Assembly (NCBI RefSeq): GCF_020216525.1
Contig: NZ_JAIWOY010000006.1
Location: 164,675 to 228,674 of the forward strand
Direction of reading: 5' to 3'
Origin: Nocardioides nematodiphilus
GTDB taxonomy: Bacteria > Actinomycetota > Actinomycetes > Propionibacteriales > Nocardioidaceae
DNA length: 64,000 bases
Below the pieces are notes generated by a model, which saw only the letters and a list, made by a program, of their open reading frames with translations, did not search any database and was not told the DNA's origin. Of this stretch, positions 37,370-45,945 are shown piece after piece. The translations under genes were made by a program, and so were the position numbers. Within the stretch, counting starts at the first letter, position 1. Each line of letters begins with the position of its first letter.

Positions 37370-37769
37370 CGCCGGTCGCCACGGCGTCCATGCCGGGAGC
37401 GCGTTCGCGTCGCCGTGTGAACCCGTTCCGCTCGTAGAAGGCGGCGCGCCCGCTGGCGGCGAAGAGCTGGACGTCCTCCACTCCTCGGGCGCGCGCCTCG
37501 CCGACCAGACGCCCGAGGATCTGCGCGCCGACCCCGTGGCCGCGGGATCCTTCGCGCACGATGAGCTCGGTCACGAACGCATGGAGTACCCCGTCGCTGA
37601 TGAGCCGCCCCATCCCTGTCAGGAGGCCATCGGGGTCGCGTGCGGTGCAGAAGAGCCAGGTGCTCGCGAGAGCTGACTCGAAGTCAGCCAGCGATCGGTC
37701 ACCCCAGCCGGTCTCGTCGTACAGGGTCTTGAACTCGGCGGCGCTCGGAGGGGTGAGGGACAGCTGCAC
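37356..37769 (-). CDS. GNAT family N-acetyltransferase
   Basis: A 137-residue acetyltransferase. The acetyl-CoA-binding motif IVREGSRGHGVGAQILGRLVGEA (V..G.G.G..L) and the C-terminal LFAASGRAAFYERNGF are typical of GNAT. GTG 37769 is the start because TAGGAT lies 7 bases upstream on the minus strand and the fold begins at VQLSLTPP. The substrate is unknown. Its 3' end overlaps cimA tail to tail. Confidence 0.85.
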   Translation of the reverse strand: MQLSLTPPSAAEFKTLYDETGWGDRSLADFESALASTWLFCTARDPDGLLTGMGRLISDGVLHAFVTELIVREGSRGHGVGAQILGRLVGEARARGVEDVQLFAASGRAAFYERNGFTRRRERAPGMDAVATGVRPA

Positions 37770-37816
37770 CCGGCGGATCCTAGTGCGAGGCGTGACACCG
37801 CCCGCCCGACAGCGCC

Positions 37817-38605
37817 TCACAGCGTGGTGATCAGGCCTCCGTCGATCACGAAGTCGCTCCCGGTGATGTTCGCCGCGCGGCTGCTGGCGAGGAAGAGCAC
37901 CAGATCGGCGATCTCGGCGGGATAGGTGAAGCGACCCGTCGCTGCCTGGGCCTCCTGCTGGCGGATCACGTCCTCGGCCGCGGTCCGGCTCGCGCCCCCG
38001 ACGGTCGCGGCGACGCCGCCGCTGCCCAGCCAGAGGTCGGTGCGGACCGGTCCCGGGCTGATCGTGTTCACCCGGATCCGCGGACCCAGCTCCTTCGACA
38101 GCGACTTGCACAGGTTCGTCAGCGCGCCCTTGGCGGCGCTGTAGTCGATGACGCCCGGATCCGGCAGGAAGGCGTTGACCGAGCTGATCGTGACGATGGT
38201 CGCCCCGGGCCGCTCCGACAGGTGCGGGATCGCGTGGCGCATGGTCCGCGCCGCTGCCAGGAAGTTGATGCTGAGCGTCCACTCCCAGTCCTCGTCGGTG
38301 ATGGCGTTGAAGCCCTGCAGCCGCGGACGCACGGCCCCGACGTTGTTGACCAGGATGTCGATGCCGCCGTGCTCGACGGCCCTGGCGATCAGCTCGCCCG
38401 GCCCGGCCGGCACGGAGAGATCGACCAGGACGGGCCGTACGTCAGCCGTGCTCGCGAGATCGTCGAGCTCCTGGCTGCCCTCGCGGGCCCCGGCGGTGAT
38501 CGAGGCGCCTTCGGCGGCCAGCGCCCGTACGATCGCCAGCCCGATGCCCTTGCTGGCGCCCGTGACGACCGCACGCTTGCCCTGCAGCTCGAGATCCATG
38601 GTCAC
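37817..38605 (-). CDS. SDR family NAD(P)-dependent oxidoreductase
   Basis: A classical short-chain dehydrogenase of 262 residues. The cofactor loop VVTGASKGIG, NNVG, the catalytic Ser in ISSVNAF and the YSAAK Tyr-Lys pair are present, then SPGPVRTDLWL. The substrate is not readable; SDRs reduce or oxidise alcohols and ketones. GTG 38605 overlaps the stop of the hydrolase gene upstream as GTGA, so the two are co-translated. Both lie divergent from a TetR gene that probably controls them. Confidence 0.92.
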   Translation of the reverse strand: MTMDLELQGKRAVVTGASKGIGLAIVRALAAEGASITAGAREGSQELDDLASTADVRPVLVDLSVPAGPGELIARAVEHGGIDILVNNVGAVRPRLQGFNAITDEDWEWTLSINFLAAARTMRHAIPHLSERPGATIVTISSVNAFLPDPGVIDYSAAKGALTNLCKSLSKELGPRIRVNTISPGPVRTDLWLGSGGVAATVGGASRTAAEDVIRQQEAQAATGRFTYPAEIADLVLFLASSRAANITGSDFVIDGGLITTL

Positions 38606-39399
38606 AGCCCCTGCTTCTGGAGCCAGCCCAGGCTCGCCTCGGCGACGTCGCCCCAGCCGTGATCGATGACCAGGGAGTGGGCACGGTCGGCGAACTCGAG
38701 GAGGTCGGTGACGGCCGCGCTGTGTCGGTACTGCTTCAACGTCGCCTTCGTCACCGCCTCGGGCACGGTGTTGTCCTGGCCGCCCATGATGAGCAGCAGC
38801 GGACCCCTGCCCCCGTTGTCCGTGGCCACCTTGGCGGGGGAGTGCGGGTTGAAGTTCGCGGCGGCGGCCTCGAACAGCGGCTTGCCCGGAGCCGGGATGG
38901 CCCAGCGCTCGTACAGCTCATCGGACTCCTCCGGCGTGATCGCGTTGCCGAAGGCGAAGCGGAACTGCTCGGCCGTCAAAGAGACGGCGCGGTGCTTGTT
39001 GGCGGGGTTCTTGAAGACCGGCAGCGTCGCCTTGAGCGCGGAGAGCGGGAGAGGGAGGACACCCTTGATCTGGGCCGCGTCGATGGCGATCGCGGCGGCC
39101 GCCAGATCCTCGCCGAGCAGTCGCTGCGCGATCATCCCGCCGAAGGAGTGGCCGACGAGGATCGGTCTGGTCGGAAGCGTGGCGATGATGTCGGCGTAGT
39201 GCGCCACCACGTCGTCGATGCCGTGATCGGCGATCGCCTCGGGATGGGCACGCGCCTCGAGGACGGTGTCCGGGTCTCCGGGCCAGCCCGGGGCGGAGGC
39301 GTCGTACCCCGCCGCGGTGAAGCGATCGACCCAGGCGTCCCACGACCGCGCGTGCAGCCAGAGACCGTGGATGAACAGGACGGGTGTGTGCTCGGACAT
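38602..39399 (-). CDS. Alpha/beta hydrolase
   Basis: A 265-residue hydrolase with the oxyanion-region LFIHGLWLHARSWDAWV, nucleophile elbow ILVGHSFGGMIAQ, an Asp in MGGQDNTVPE and a His in FADRAHSLVI. Substrate unknown; esters or epoxide-like small molecules are possible. AAGGA lies 8 bases before ATG 39399; the first gene of a two-gene operon with the SDR. The operator at 39421-39438 lies between it and the TetR gene. Confidence 0.9.
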   Translation of the reverse strand: MSEHTPVLFIHGLWLHARSWDAWVDRFTAAGYDASAPGWPGDPDTVLEARAHPEAIADHGIDDVVAHYADIIATLPTRPILVGHSFGGMIAQRLLGEDLAAAAIAIDAAQIKGVLPLPLSALKATLPVFKNPANKHRAVSLTAEQFRFAFGNAITPEESDELYERWAIPAPGKPLFEAAAANFNPHSPAKVATDNGGRGPLLLIMGGQDNTVPEAVTKATLKQYRHSAAVTDLLEFADRAHSLVIDHGWGDVAEASLGWLQKQGL

Positions 39400-39420
39400 C
39401 TGAGATCCTTCGCTCAAGGG

Positions 39421-39438
39421 GTAGACCGATCGATCTAC
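39421..39438. promoter_or_regulatory. Likely TetR operator of the hydrolase-SDR/TetR divergent region
   Basis: GTAGAccgatcgaTCTAC is an inverted repeat of 5-base arms with a CGATCG centre, in the 63-base gap between the two start codons and about 13 bases upstream of the TetR -10 hexamer. Confidence 0.55.
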
Positions 39439-39450
39439 CTACCTGGTGGC

Positions 39451-39456
39451 TAACGT
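39451..39456 (+). promoter_or_regulatory. -10 element (TAACGT) of the TetR gene at 39463
   Basis: TAACGT is followed after 6 bases by ATG 39463. Confidence 0.5.
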
Positions 39457-39462
39457 AGAACC

Positions 39463-40074
39463 ATGGGCGACGTCCTGACAAGAGACCCGGAGGTTCCGAA
39501 GCGGACCTCGGCGGCGCGTGAGCGCATCCTCGCCACCGCCGACCGGCTCTTCTACGACGAAGGCGTCCAGGCCGTCGGCATCCAGCGGATCATCGCCGAG
39601 GCAGGGGTCACCCGCGTGACCCTCTACCGCCACTTCCCGTCGAAGGACGACCTCGTCGCGGCCTACCTGGAGCGGCGCTCGGCCTACGACCACGCCCAGA
39701 TCGACGGCATCATCGAGAGTCATCGTGACGATCCTCGTGGCGCGCTCAGCGAGCTCGCCACCGCGCTCACGCGTGACGACTTCGGCTCCCTGCGCCGCGG
39801 CTGCCCGTTCATCAACGCGTCGGCGGAGTTCACCGGCTCGCACGTTGCTCGGGTGATGGCGCGCGAGATCCGCAGCTGGGTCACCGAGCAGATCGCCGGG
39901 CTGCTGCGCGCTCTCGACCATGCCGACCCGAGGGGGACGGCCGAGCAGCTGATGATGGTCCGTACCGGCGCCGTCGTCTCAGGGTCGCTCGACGCCAACG
40001 ACCATCTCAGCGAGGACTTCGTGCGCTGCTGGGAGCGGCTGATCGACGCAGGCCTGCCGGCCGCGCCGCGTTAG
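39463..40074 (+). CDS. TetR family transcriptional regulator
   Basis: A 203-residue repressor. The helix-turn-helix is at about residues 20-65 (RERILATADRLFYDEGVQAVGIQRIIAEAGVTRVTLYRHFPSKDDL). The ligand domain contains RRGCPFINASAEF, a motif of the TetR_C_7-type AcrR group. It is divergent from the hydrolase-SDR operon with a palindrome between, so local repression of that pair and of itself is likely. Ligand unknown. Confidence 0.92.
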   Translation: MGDVLTRDPEVPKRTSAARERILATADRLFYDEGVQAVGIQRIIAEAGVTRVTLYRHFPSKDDLVAAYLERRSAYDHAQIDGIIESHRDDPRGALSELATALTRDDFGSLRRGCPFINASAEFTGSHVARVMAREIRSWVTEQIAGLLRALDHADPRGTAEQLMMVRTGAVVSGSLDANDHLSEDFVRCWERLIDAGLPAAPR

Positions 40075-40083
40075 ACCGCCCGC

Positions 40084-40668
40084 TCAGGCCAGGCGCAGCT
40101 GCAGCCAGCGACGCGGGTCGATCGCGGTCGTGTAGCCGCCGCCGTGCGGGCGCACCTCGAAGTGCAGGTGGCAGCCGTCGGGCGCGCCCGAGTCGGACGC
40201 GCGAGCGATCAGCTGGCCGCGACGGACGTGGTCGCCGGGCTTCACGTAGACCGTCCGGGTGTGCGCGATGAGCACGTCGTAGCGCACCCCGGCGGTCCTG
40301 ATCCGGATCCGGAACGGGTTCACGCCGTACGCGGCTCCGGGCGTCCCCGGCGCGGAGCGGGCGAGCACCGTCCCGCGGTGTCCGGCGCGCAGGATCGTGC
40401 CGCAGGGCATCGCGACGTCGATGCCGTGGTGGAAGCCCTGCCTGCCCGGGCATGCCGGGCTGTGGTCGTACCAGGGGGATCCGTTGCAGCCGAAGCCGAT
40501 CATGATCTGGTGCTGGCCCCCGAACCACGGCGAGCGGTACCAGTGGTGGTCGGAGGTGTAGAACTGCCAGCGCGGATCGGGGTGCTTCTCCACGTGGGCG
40601 TGCGCCGCCACGGGTACGAGGAGCGGCAGCACGGCGAGCAGCGAGACGATCAGGCGACGCAGAAGCAT
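40084..40668 (-). CDS. Secreted M23 family metallopeptidase
   Basis: A 194-residue exported protein. The signal peptide (RRLIVSLLAVLPLLVPVAAHAH) is followed by a peptidase M23 fold with zinc ligands in GFHHGIDVAM (HxxxD) and GCHLHFEV (HxH). Its likely action is cutting peptidoglycan cross-bridges. ATG 40668 was chosen because TAAGGT lies 7 bases upstream on the minus strand and the signal peptide starts there. It shares a 43-base divergent promoter region with an amidase gene. Two extra Cys pairs (GFGCNG, HSPACPG) could form disulfides. Confidence 0.88.
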   Translation of the reverse strand: MLLRRLIVSLLAVLPLLVPVAAHAHVEKHPDPRWQFYTSDHHWYRSPWFGGQHQIMIGFGCNGSPWYDHSPACPGRQGFHHGIDVAMPCGTILRAGHRGTVLARSAPGTPGAAYGVNPFRIRIRTAGVRYDVLIAHTRTVYVKPGDHVRRGQLIARASDSGAPDGCHLHFEVRPHGGGYTTAIDPRRWLQLRLA

Positions 40669-40698
40669 GCAGCCGACCTTAACTCCGCTGAGCCGCGA

Positions 40699-40704
40699 TA
40701 CGTT
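40699..40704 (+). promoter_or_regulatory. -10 element (TACGTT) of the amidase gene
   Basis: TACGTT ends 7 bases before GTG 40712; back-to-back with the minus-strand TAAGGT (40681-40676) of the peptidase gene. Confidence 0.5.
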
Positions 40705-40711
40705 GGCGAAC

Positions 40712-42112
40712 GTGACCGAGCTGCATGACCTCACAGCATTGGAGCAGGGCGAGCTGATCCGGCGGTGCGAGGTCTCGCCGGCCGAGCTCGCGGAGCACTA
40801 CCTGGCGCGGATCGCACGCCTCGACGCCGAGGCCGCCGAGCCGCTGGGCGCGTTCATCACCGTCACCGCGGAGCAGGCCGTCGCCCGGGCGCACCAGTTG
40901 GCGATCCGGCCGCCCGGCGCCAGTCCGCTGTGGGGCGTCCCGACGGCGATCAAGGACCTCAACCAGACCGCGGGCATCCGCACGACGTTCGGCTCGGCCG
41001 TCTACGCCGACTTCGTGCCCACGATCTCCGACCACGTCGTGGAGGCGATCGAGGCCGCCGGAATGGTGAGCCTCGGCAAGACCAACACGCCCGAGTTCGG
41101 CTCGCCCTGCTACACCGAGCCCGACGTCGCGCCTCCCGCGGTGACTCCGTGGGACCGGCGCCGTACGGCCGGCGGATCGAGCGGGGGCGCGGGCGCGGCG
41201 GTCGCTGCGGGCCTCGTCCCGCTCGCCCAGGGCTCGGATGGCGGTGGCTCGATCCGCATCCCCGCCTCGGCGTGCGGGCTGGTCGGTCTGAAGCCGACCC
41301 GCGGCCGGATCTCCGGCGGGCCGGTCTACGGCGACCCGGTCGGCCTGGCCACGGCCGGTCCGATCGCGCGTACGGTCCGCGACGCGGCTGCCTTCCTCGA
41401 CGTGATGGCGCTGCCCGATCCGTCGCGCAGCGAGACCTTCCTCGATGCGTGCGACCGCCCGCTCGGGCAGCTGCGGATCGCGCGCTTCCTGGACCCGGTG
41501 ATCACGCAGACCGCCGTCGACCCGGAGTGCGTCGCGGCCTACGAGCGGGCCTCGCGGCTGCTCGAGGACCTCGGCCACGTCGTGGAGGACGTGCCCAAGC
41601 CGCTCCCGGCCGAGGCGGTGGCGACGTTCGAGACGTGCTGGGCTGTCCTGACCGCGCTGTCGGTGACCCGGCTCGCTCCCGAGCAGCGACGGCTGATCCG
41701 ACCGCTCACCCGATGGCTCGCGGAGTGGGGGGAGCAGATCAGCGGGCCGGAGTTCGGGCTCGCGATCGGCGCGATGCGCCGCTTCGCCGCTGGCGCGCTC
41801 GACGCGCTCCAGCCGTACGACGCCGTGCTCACGCCCACGCTGGCCGGCCTGCCGCCCTTGGTCGGAGCGATGCGTGACGACGCCGATCCGCGGGCCGACT
41901 TCGAGGCGCAGAAGCGGCTCACGCCGTGGACGAGCGCCTGGAACGTCACCGGCATGCCCGCGATCTCGCTGCCGCTGCACCACGCGGCCGGCGACGTGCC
42001 GGTCGGGGTCATGCTCGCCGCGCGGCCGGGCGAGGAGCAGACGCTGCTCGCCCTCAGCGCCCAGATCGAGGCGGCGGCGCCCTGGGCCGATCGACACCCG
42101 CCGCTCTGGTGA
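40712..42112 (+). CDS. Amidase (amidase signature family)
   Basis: A 466-residue amidase that hydrolyses an amide substrate, likely cytoplasmic. The Ser-cisSer-Lys triad is in [10 protein letters not shown] (Lys), [15 protein letters not shown] (Ser) and [16 protein letters not shown] (cis-Ser). Length is normal. The GTG 40712 start gives [12 protein letters not shown]. Without neighbours of a pathway the substrate is not readable; GatA is unlikely because no gatB/C is adjacent and the C-terminus is divergent. Confidence 0.92.
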   Translation: MTELHDLTALEQGELIRRCEVSPAELAEHYLARIARLDAEAAEPLGAFITVTAEQAVARAHQLAIRPPGASPLWGVPTAIKDLNQTAGIRTTFGSAVYADFVPTISDHVVEAIEAAGMVSLGKTNTPEFGSPCYTEPDVAPPAVTPWDRRRTAGGSSGGAGAAVAAGLVPLAQGSDGGGSIRIPASACGLVGLKPTRGRISGGPVYGDPVGLATAGPIARTVRDAAAFLDVMALPDPSRSETFLDACDRPLGQLRIARFLDPVITQTAVDPECVAAYERASRLLEDLGHVVEDVPKPLPAEAVATFETCWAVLTALSVTRLAPEQRRLIRPLTRWLAEWGEQISGPEFGLAIGAMRRFAAGALDALQPYDAVLTPTLAGLPPLVGAMRDDADPRADFEAQKRLTPWTSAWNVTGMPAISLPLHHAAGDVPVGVMLAARPGEEQTLLALSAQIEAAAPWADRHPPLW

Positions 42113-42121
42113 CGCCCCGCA

Positions 42122-42138
42122 GGCTCAGCCGGTGAGCC
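42122..42138. terminator. Short hairpin between the convergent amidase and GGDEF genes
   Basis: GGCTCA/TGAGCC with a 5-base loop lies 10 bases after the amidase stop. Confidence 0.45.
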
Positions 42139-42181
42139 GCTCGGGCCCCAGCGGCCGCCCTGAGGCAGGACAGGACGTGGA

Positions 42182-43339
42182 TCAGGCGCGCACGATGCGG
42201 TCGCGCCCCTGGGCCTTGGCCTCGTAGAGCGCGCGGTCGGCGCGCTGCAGCTGGGTGTTCAGCGGCGCGCGGGGATCGACCTGGACGAGCCCGATGCTCA
42301 CGGTCGGGATCCGGCCGTCGGGCAATGCAGCGGTGAGGTGCAGCTCGACACTCATCGTGTCGAGCAGCCGCTCGGCGTGCTCGAAGTCGGCGGCCGGGAA
42401 GAGCAGGCCGAACTCCTCGCCGCCGAGGCGTCCGCACAGCGCCCGCGGGCCGAGGGCCGTACGCGCCGACCATCCAAACGCCCGCAGCACCTCGTCGCCG
42501 ACCGCGTGCCCGAGGTCGTCGTTGATCCGCTTGAAGTGGTCGAGGTCGGCCATCGCCAGCATCACGACCTCGCCGCTGTGCGCCATCTGGGGCAGCATGT
42601 CCGCGGCCTGGTCGCGGAACTCCTCGGGGCGCATCAGGCCGGTCAGCCGGTCGTAGACAGCCCGCTGGTGGAGATCGTCGAGCTGCTGCACCGTGCTGAG
42701 CGAGGACATGCTGAACGAGACCACGACCAGCTGCACGAGCAGCAGCAGCGTCGTGGGGGCGGTGTCGAACCAGCGCTCGAACACGGTGCTGTGCGGCCCG
42801 GCAACGACGAAGACCACCGTCCGCGTGCCGTAGAAGACGGTCAGGATCGCCGAGATCGTGCCGAGCGCCCGGACCAGGATGATCGGTGTCGGCAGGCGAC
42901 GGGGCCCCAGCTCGGGAGCGGCGGCACGGTGGAGAGACCAGGTGGTGGCCGCCAGGACGCCGGTCATCAGCGCCAGGAAGACCGCGCCACCGCTCCACCG
43001 GTCGTGGGCGGGGTCGCCGAGCAGGCCCGCGACGATGGCGATCACCGGGGCGATCGTCAGTCGGCGCCACGGGATCGGCGGAGCGGTGAGGGAGCGGGCT
43101 GCGCACCAGGCGGCCTCGGCGCCGAGCACGCCGAATCCGTTGCCGAGCGGGTTGGCGATGACCTCGAGACCGGTGCCGTTGGCGAGGTAGCAGATCGTGG
43201 CGGCGCCGAAGAAGAGCAGGGAGAGCGTCCACCAGCCCGAGAACGGGGCCCGGGTCGTCCGGTAGGCGCCGAAGTAGAACAGGACGAGCAGGACGCAGGC
43301 GACCACGGTGAACGCGATCCGGAGCGTCGTGATGTCCAT
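42182..43339 (-). CDS. GGDEF-domain diguanylate cyclase
   Basis: A 385-residue membrane protein. About seven hydrophobic helices cover residues 5-210, then a GGDEF domain with VMLAMADLDHFKRINDDLGHAVGDEVL and the active-site GRLGGEEFGLLFP. The signature is GGEEF, which is active in other enzymes. The RxxD inhibitory site five residues upstream is absent, so feedback by c-di-GMP at that site is unlikely. It lies 16 bases after the bioN-type gene but has its own TAGGCT 9 bases before ATG 43339. Confidence 0.92.
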   Translation of the reverse strand: MDITTLRIAFTVVACVLLVLFYFGAYRTTRAPFSGWWTLSLLFFGAATICYLANGTGLEVIANPLGNGFGVLGAEAAWCAARSLTAPPIPWRRLTIAPVIAIVAGLLGDPAHDRWSGGAVFLALMTGVLAATTWSLHRAAAPELGPRRLPTPIILVRALGTISAILTVFYGTRTVVFVVAGPHSTVFERWFDTAPTTLLLLVQLVVVSFSMSSLSTVQQLDDLHQRAVYDRLTGLMRPEEFRDQAADMLPQMAHSGEVVMLAMADLDHFKRINDDLGHAVGDEVLRAFGWSARTALGPRALCGRLGGEEFGLLFPAADFEHAERLLDTMSVELHLTAALPDGRIPTVSIGLVQVDPRAPLNTQLQRADRALYEAKAQGRDRIVRA

Positions 43340-43355
43340 TTGCTGCCGAGCCTAA

Positions 43356-43961
43356 TCAGTCGCCGACGCCGCGGGCGTGGAGGGCGGCCCCTGTGTCATG
43401 GGCGCGGGCGACCACCCGGATCACGAACGGTGTCAGCCGCGCCCGCGGGTCGCGCTCGAGGCCGCGTGCCTGGGCCGCGCGGCGGGTCTCCTCGGCGAGC
43501 TCGAGCGTGGCCGGGATCGCTCGGATGGTCAGCGCGAAGGTGAGGGCGACCCGGTCGGCGTCGAGGCCGACGCGTCGCAGCGGTCGCAGGCCGGCGGTGA
43601 TCGCCTCGAGCAGGTCGTCGACCCGGGTGGTGACGGTCAGGACGGTCGCCAACAGGGCCAGCGCGAGGATGTCGCCGACCGTCTCGACAGCCCGCGGCCA
43701 GCCACTCTGCCAGGCCTGCCATGCGAAGAGCAGCGCCACCATGATCAGCAGCCCCCGCAGCGAGCGCAGGACGGTGCCCAGGAACGAGGTCGGCCCGGTG
43801 CTCCAGATCAGCAGGACGATGGCGACGGCGAGCGCCGCCATCGAGGCGAGCGGGCCTCGGACGACCAGCGTCGCGATCCCGATGGCGAAGAGCGCGACCA
43901 GCTTGGTGCCCGCGGGGAGCCGGTGCATCCAGGTCGTGCCCGGCCGGTAGTCGCCGATCAT
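43356..43961 (-). CDS. bioN: ECF transporter transmembrane protein (BioN)
   Basis: The EcfT scaffold of a biotin importer, 201 residues. It has several membrane helices and the two conserved Ala-Arg-type coupling motifs near the C-terminus (LELAEETRRAAQARGLER, then AHDTGAALHARGVGD). The order bioY-bioM-bioN with ATGA/GTGA overlaps indicates one operon. GTG/ATG overlap with bioM fixes the start at 43961. Confidence 0.9.
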   Translation of the reverse strand: MIGDYRPGTTWMHRLPAGTKLVALFAIGIATLVVRGPLASMAALAVAIVLLIWSTGPTSFLGTVLRSLRGLLIMVALLFAWQAWQSGWPRAVETVGDILALALLATVLTVTTRVDDLLEAITAGLRPLRRVGLDADRVALTFALTIRAIPATLELAEETRRAAQARGLERDPRARLTPFVIRVVARAHDTGAALHARGVGD

Positions 43962-44653
43962 GCGGTGGCCCGGTAGTGCTCGACCACCTCGGCGGCCGGG
44001 CCGTCCGCGACCACGCGACCCCCGTCGACCAAGAGGGCACGCTCGCAGCGGGCTGCCAGCTCGAGGTCGTGGGTGACCAGGATCAGGCGCTGGCGCAGGC
44101 CGAGCAGCAGGTCCCCGATCATCCGGGCGTTGCGCAGGTCGAGCAGGGTGGTCGGCTCGTCGGCGACCAGGATGTCGGGCTCGATCGCCAGCACACCGGC
44201 CATCGCGACCAGCTGGCGCTGGCCGCCGGAGAGAGCGTGGACGCTGCGCTCGGCGAGGTCCTCGAGGCCGTACGTGCGTAGGACGGCGCGCGCCGCCTCG
44301 TCACGCTCCGCGCGGTGCTTGTGCGTGCGGCGCAAGGAGAGCGCGATGTCCTCCAGCACGGTCGGCATGACCAGCTGCGCCGCCGGGTCGGTGAAGGTGA
44401 AGCCGACTCTGCGGCGCACGGCCCGGCCCTCGGTCCTCGGGTCGAGCCCGTCCACGCTCACCCGGCCGGAGGTCGCGGTCGCCAGGCCGTTGACGAGGCG
44501 CGCGAGGGTCGACTTGCCGGCGCCGTTGGGGCCGATCAGCGCGATGCGCTGCTCGGTCAGCTCGACGGAGGTCGTGTCGAGGATGAGCAGGTCACCGTCG
44601 GCGACGGGGACGCGGACCGTGACCTGCTCGAGCCGGATGGTGCGCTCGCTCAC
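43958..44653 (-). CDS. bioM: ECF transporter ATP-binding protein (BioM)
   Basis: The ATPase of a biotin energy-coupling-factor importer, 231 residues. Walker A GPNGAGKSTLA, signature HALSGGQRQLVAMAGVLA and Walker B DILVADEPTTLLDL are intact. GTG 44653 overlaps the bioY stop, and its stop overlaps bioN, so all three are translationally coupled. The dedicated partner BioY is directly upstream. Confidence 0.93.
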   Translation of the reverse strand: MSERTIRLEQVTVRVPVADGDLLILDTTSVELTEQRIALIGPNGAGKSTLARLVNGLATATSGRVSVDGLDPRTEGRAVRRRVGFTFTDPAAQLVMPTVLEDIALSLRRTHKHRAERDEAARAVLRTYGLEDLAERSVHALSGGQRQLVAMAGVLAIEPDILVADEPTTLLDLRNARMIGDLLLGLRQRLILVTHDLELAARCERALLVDGGRVVADGPAAEVVEHYRATA

Positions 44654-45288
44654 GCGTCGACGGTGTCCTGCGCGGGAGCGCCGAGCGTGGGCCGGCCGCT
44701 GCGGAGCAGACCGGGGAACGCGCGGTGGACGGCGGCCGCGACGAGAGCAACCGCGACCGCCTTGAGGGAGTCGCCGAGCCAGAACACCTTGTCGATGTTC
44801 CAGGAGTCACGCCACGACAGGTCGGCGCGCAGATGCAGGCCGACGACGCCGGCGGCGTGGTTGAGCGCGACGCCGATCATGGCGGCCACGAAGATCAGGG
44901 GCGCGCCGGTGACCAGCGAGCGCCGCGGCGCGAGCACGCCGGCGGCGCCGACCAGGAGGCCGACCAGCCCGGCCACGAAGGGGAACGAGATCAGGTAGCC
45001 ACCGCTGGGGCCGGTGAAGGTAGCCATCCCGGAGCTGCCGCCGGCGAAGATCGGCAGGCCGGCGGCCCCGAGCACCAGGTAGAGCAGGACGGCGAGGAAG
45101 CCGCGGCGCGCGCCGAGGACCGCGCCGGAGAGCAGGACGCCGAAGGTCTGCAGCGTGATCGGCACCGGGCCGGCGACCTCGATCGCGGGCAGCAGGGCGC
45201 ACGCCGTGACCAGGGCCGCGAAGGCCGCGATCAGCGCGAGGTCGGTGGTGTTCGACGCGCGACGGGTCGTGATCGCGGACGGGGCCAT
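44650..45288 (-). CDS. bioY: Biotin transporter substrate-binding subunit BioY
   Basis: A six-helix S-component of 212 residues that binds biotin. The family motif FAALVTACALLPAIEVAGPVPITLQTFGVLLSGAVLGARRG and the later AAGLPIFAGGSSGMATFTGPSGGYLISF are clear. Its promoter region holds the CTGAACGGTGTTCAG palindrome shared with divergent bioQ and with bioB. TAGTGT (minus strand) may be its -10 element, followed by AGGAG before ATG 45288. Confidence 0.95.
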   Translation of the reverse strand: MAPSAITTRRASNTTDLALIAAFAALVTACALLPAIEVAGPVPITLQTFGVLLSGAVLGARRGFLAVLLYLVLGAAGLPIFAGGSSGMATFTGPSGGYLISFPFVAGLVGLLVGAAGVLAPRRSLVTGAPLIFVAAMIGVALNHAAGVVGLHLRADLSWRDSWNIDKVFWLGDSLKAVAVALVAAAVHRAFPGLLRSGRPTLGAPAQDTVDA

Positions 45289-45308
45289 GGGGGGTCTCCT
45301 GACACTAG

Positions 45309-45323
45309 CTGAACGGTGTTCAG
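45309..45323. promoter_or_regulatory. BioQ operator between bioY and bioQ
   Basis: CTGAACGGTGTTCAG is an inverted repeat of CTGAAC with a 3-base centre, next to GGTTAGGGT. The same sequence occurs twice before bioB. It overlaps the probable promoters of both divergent genes. Confidence 0.8.
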
Positions 45324-45381
45324 GTTAGGGTGATACCGCGAGGTAGGCAAAAGGGACGAGCGAACAGATGGGGAGGGGCAC

Positions 45382-45942
45382 GTGCGGTACCGCCGGGAGG
45401 AGATCGTCGTGAAGGCGGTCGACGCGCTCGACACGTACGGGTTGGCCGATCTGACCATGCGCCGCCTCGGCACCGAGCTGGGCGTCCAGCCCTCCGCTCT
45501 CTACCACCACTTCGCGAACAAGCAGACCCTGCTGGCGGCGATGGCCGACGAGATCCTCGTTGGGGCCGTCTGGCCGCGTGAGGGGGACTGGATGGACCGG
45601 GCCGGCGCGATCTGTCTGGTCCTGCGCGACCAGCTGCTGGCCTACCGTGACGGTGCCGAGCTGGTCGCCACGGTGCACGCCTTCGGCCTCGGCGCCGGAT
45701 TGCCGGTCGAGCTGCTGACGTCGGCGTTGGAGGAGGGCGGCATCGGCGCGCTGGGCCCGACGGCGGTCCGCACGCTGCTGCACTTCGTCTACGGCCACGC
45801 GGTCGACGAGCAGACCCACCTGCAGGCGGCCGCGGCCGGAGCGATCGAGGACGACCCGCGCGACGGCGACGACTTCGCCACCGGGCTGGGCATCGTGATC
45901 GCCGGCATCCAGGTCATGCGGGCCGTCGCGCCGACCGCGTAG
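45382..45942 (+). CDS. bioQ: TetR family biotin repressor BioQ
   Basis: A 186-residue TetR regulator. The DNA-binding helices are at residues 5-50 (YRREEIVVKAVDALDTYGLADLTMRRLGTELGVQPSALYHHFANKQTLL). Its place opposite bioY-bioM-bioN, downstream-convergent with bioBAFD, and the shared TGAAC-N3-GTTCA palindrome identify it as BioQ, the biotin-gene repressor of actinobacteria. GGGAGGGG lies 6 bases before GTG 45382. It probably represses itself, the importer and the biosynthesis operon. Confidence 0.9.
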   Translation: MRYRREEIVVKAVDALDTYGLADLTMRRLGTELGVQPSALYHHFANKQTLLAAMADEILVGAVWPREGDWMDRAGAICLVLRDQLLAYRDGAELVATVHAFGLGAGLPVELLTSALEEGGIGALGPTAVRTLLHFVYGHAVDEQTHLQAAAAGAIEDDPRDGDDFATGLGIVIAGIQVMRAVAPTA

Positions 45943-45945
45943 AAG

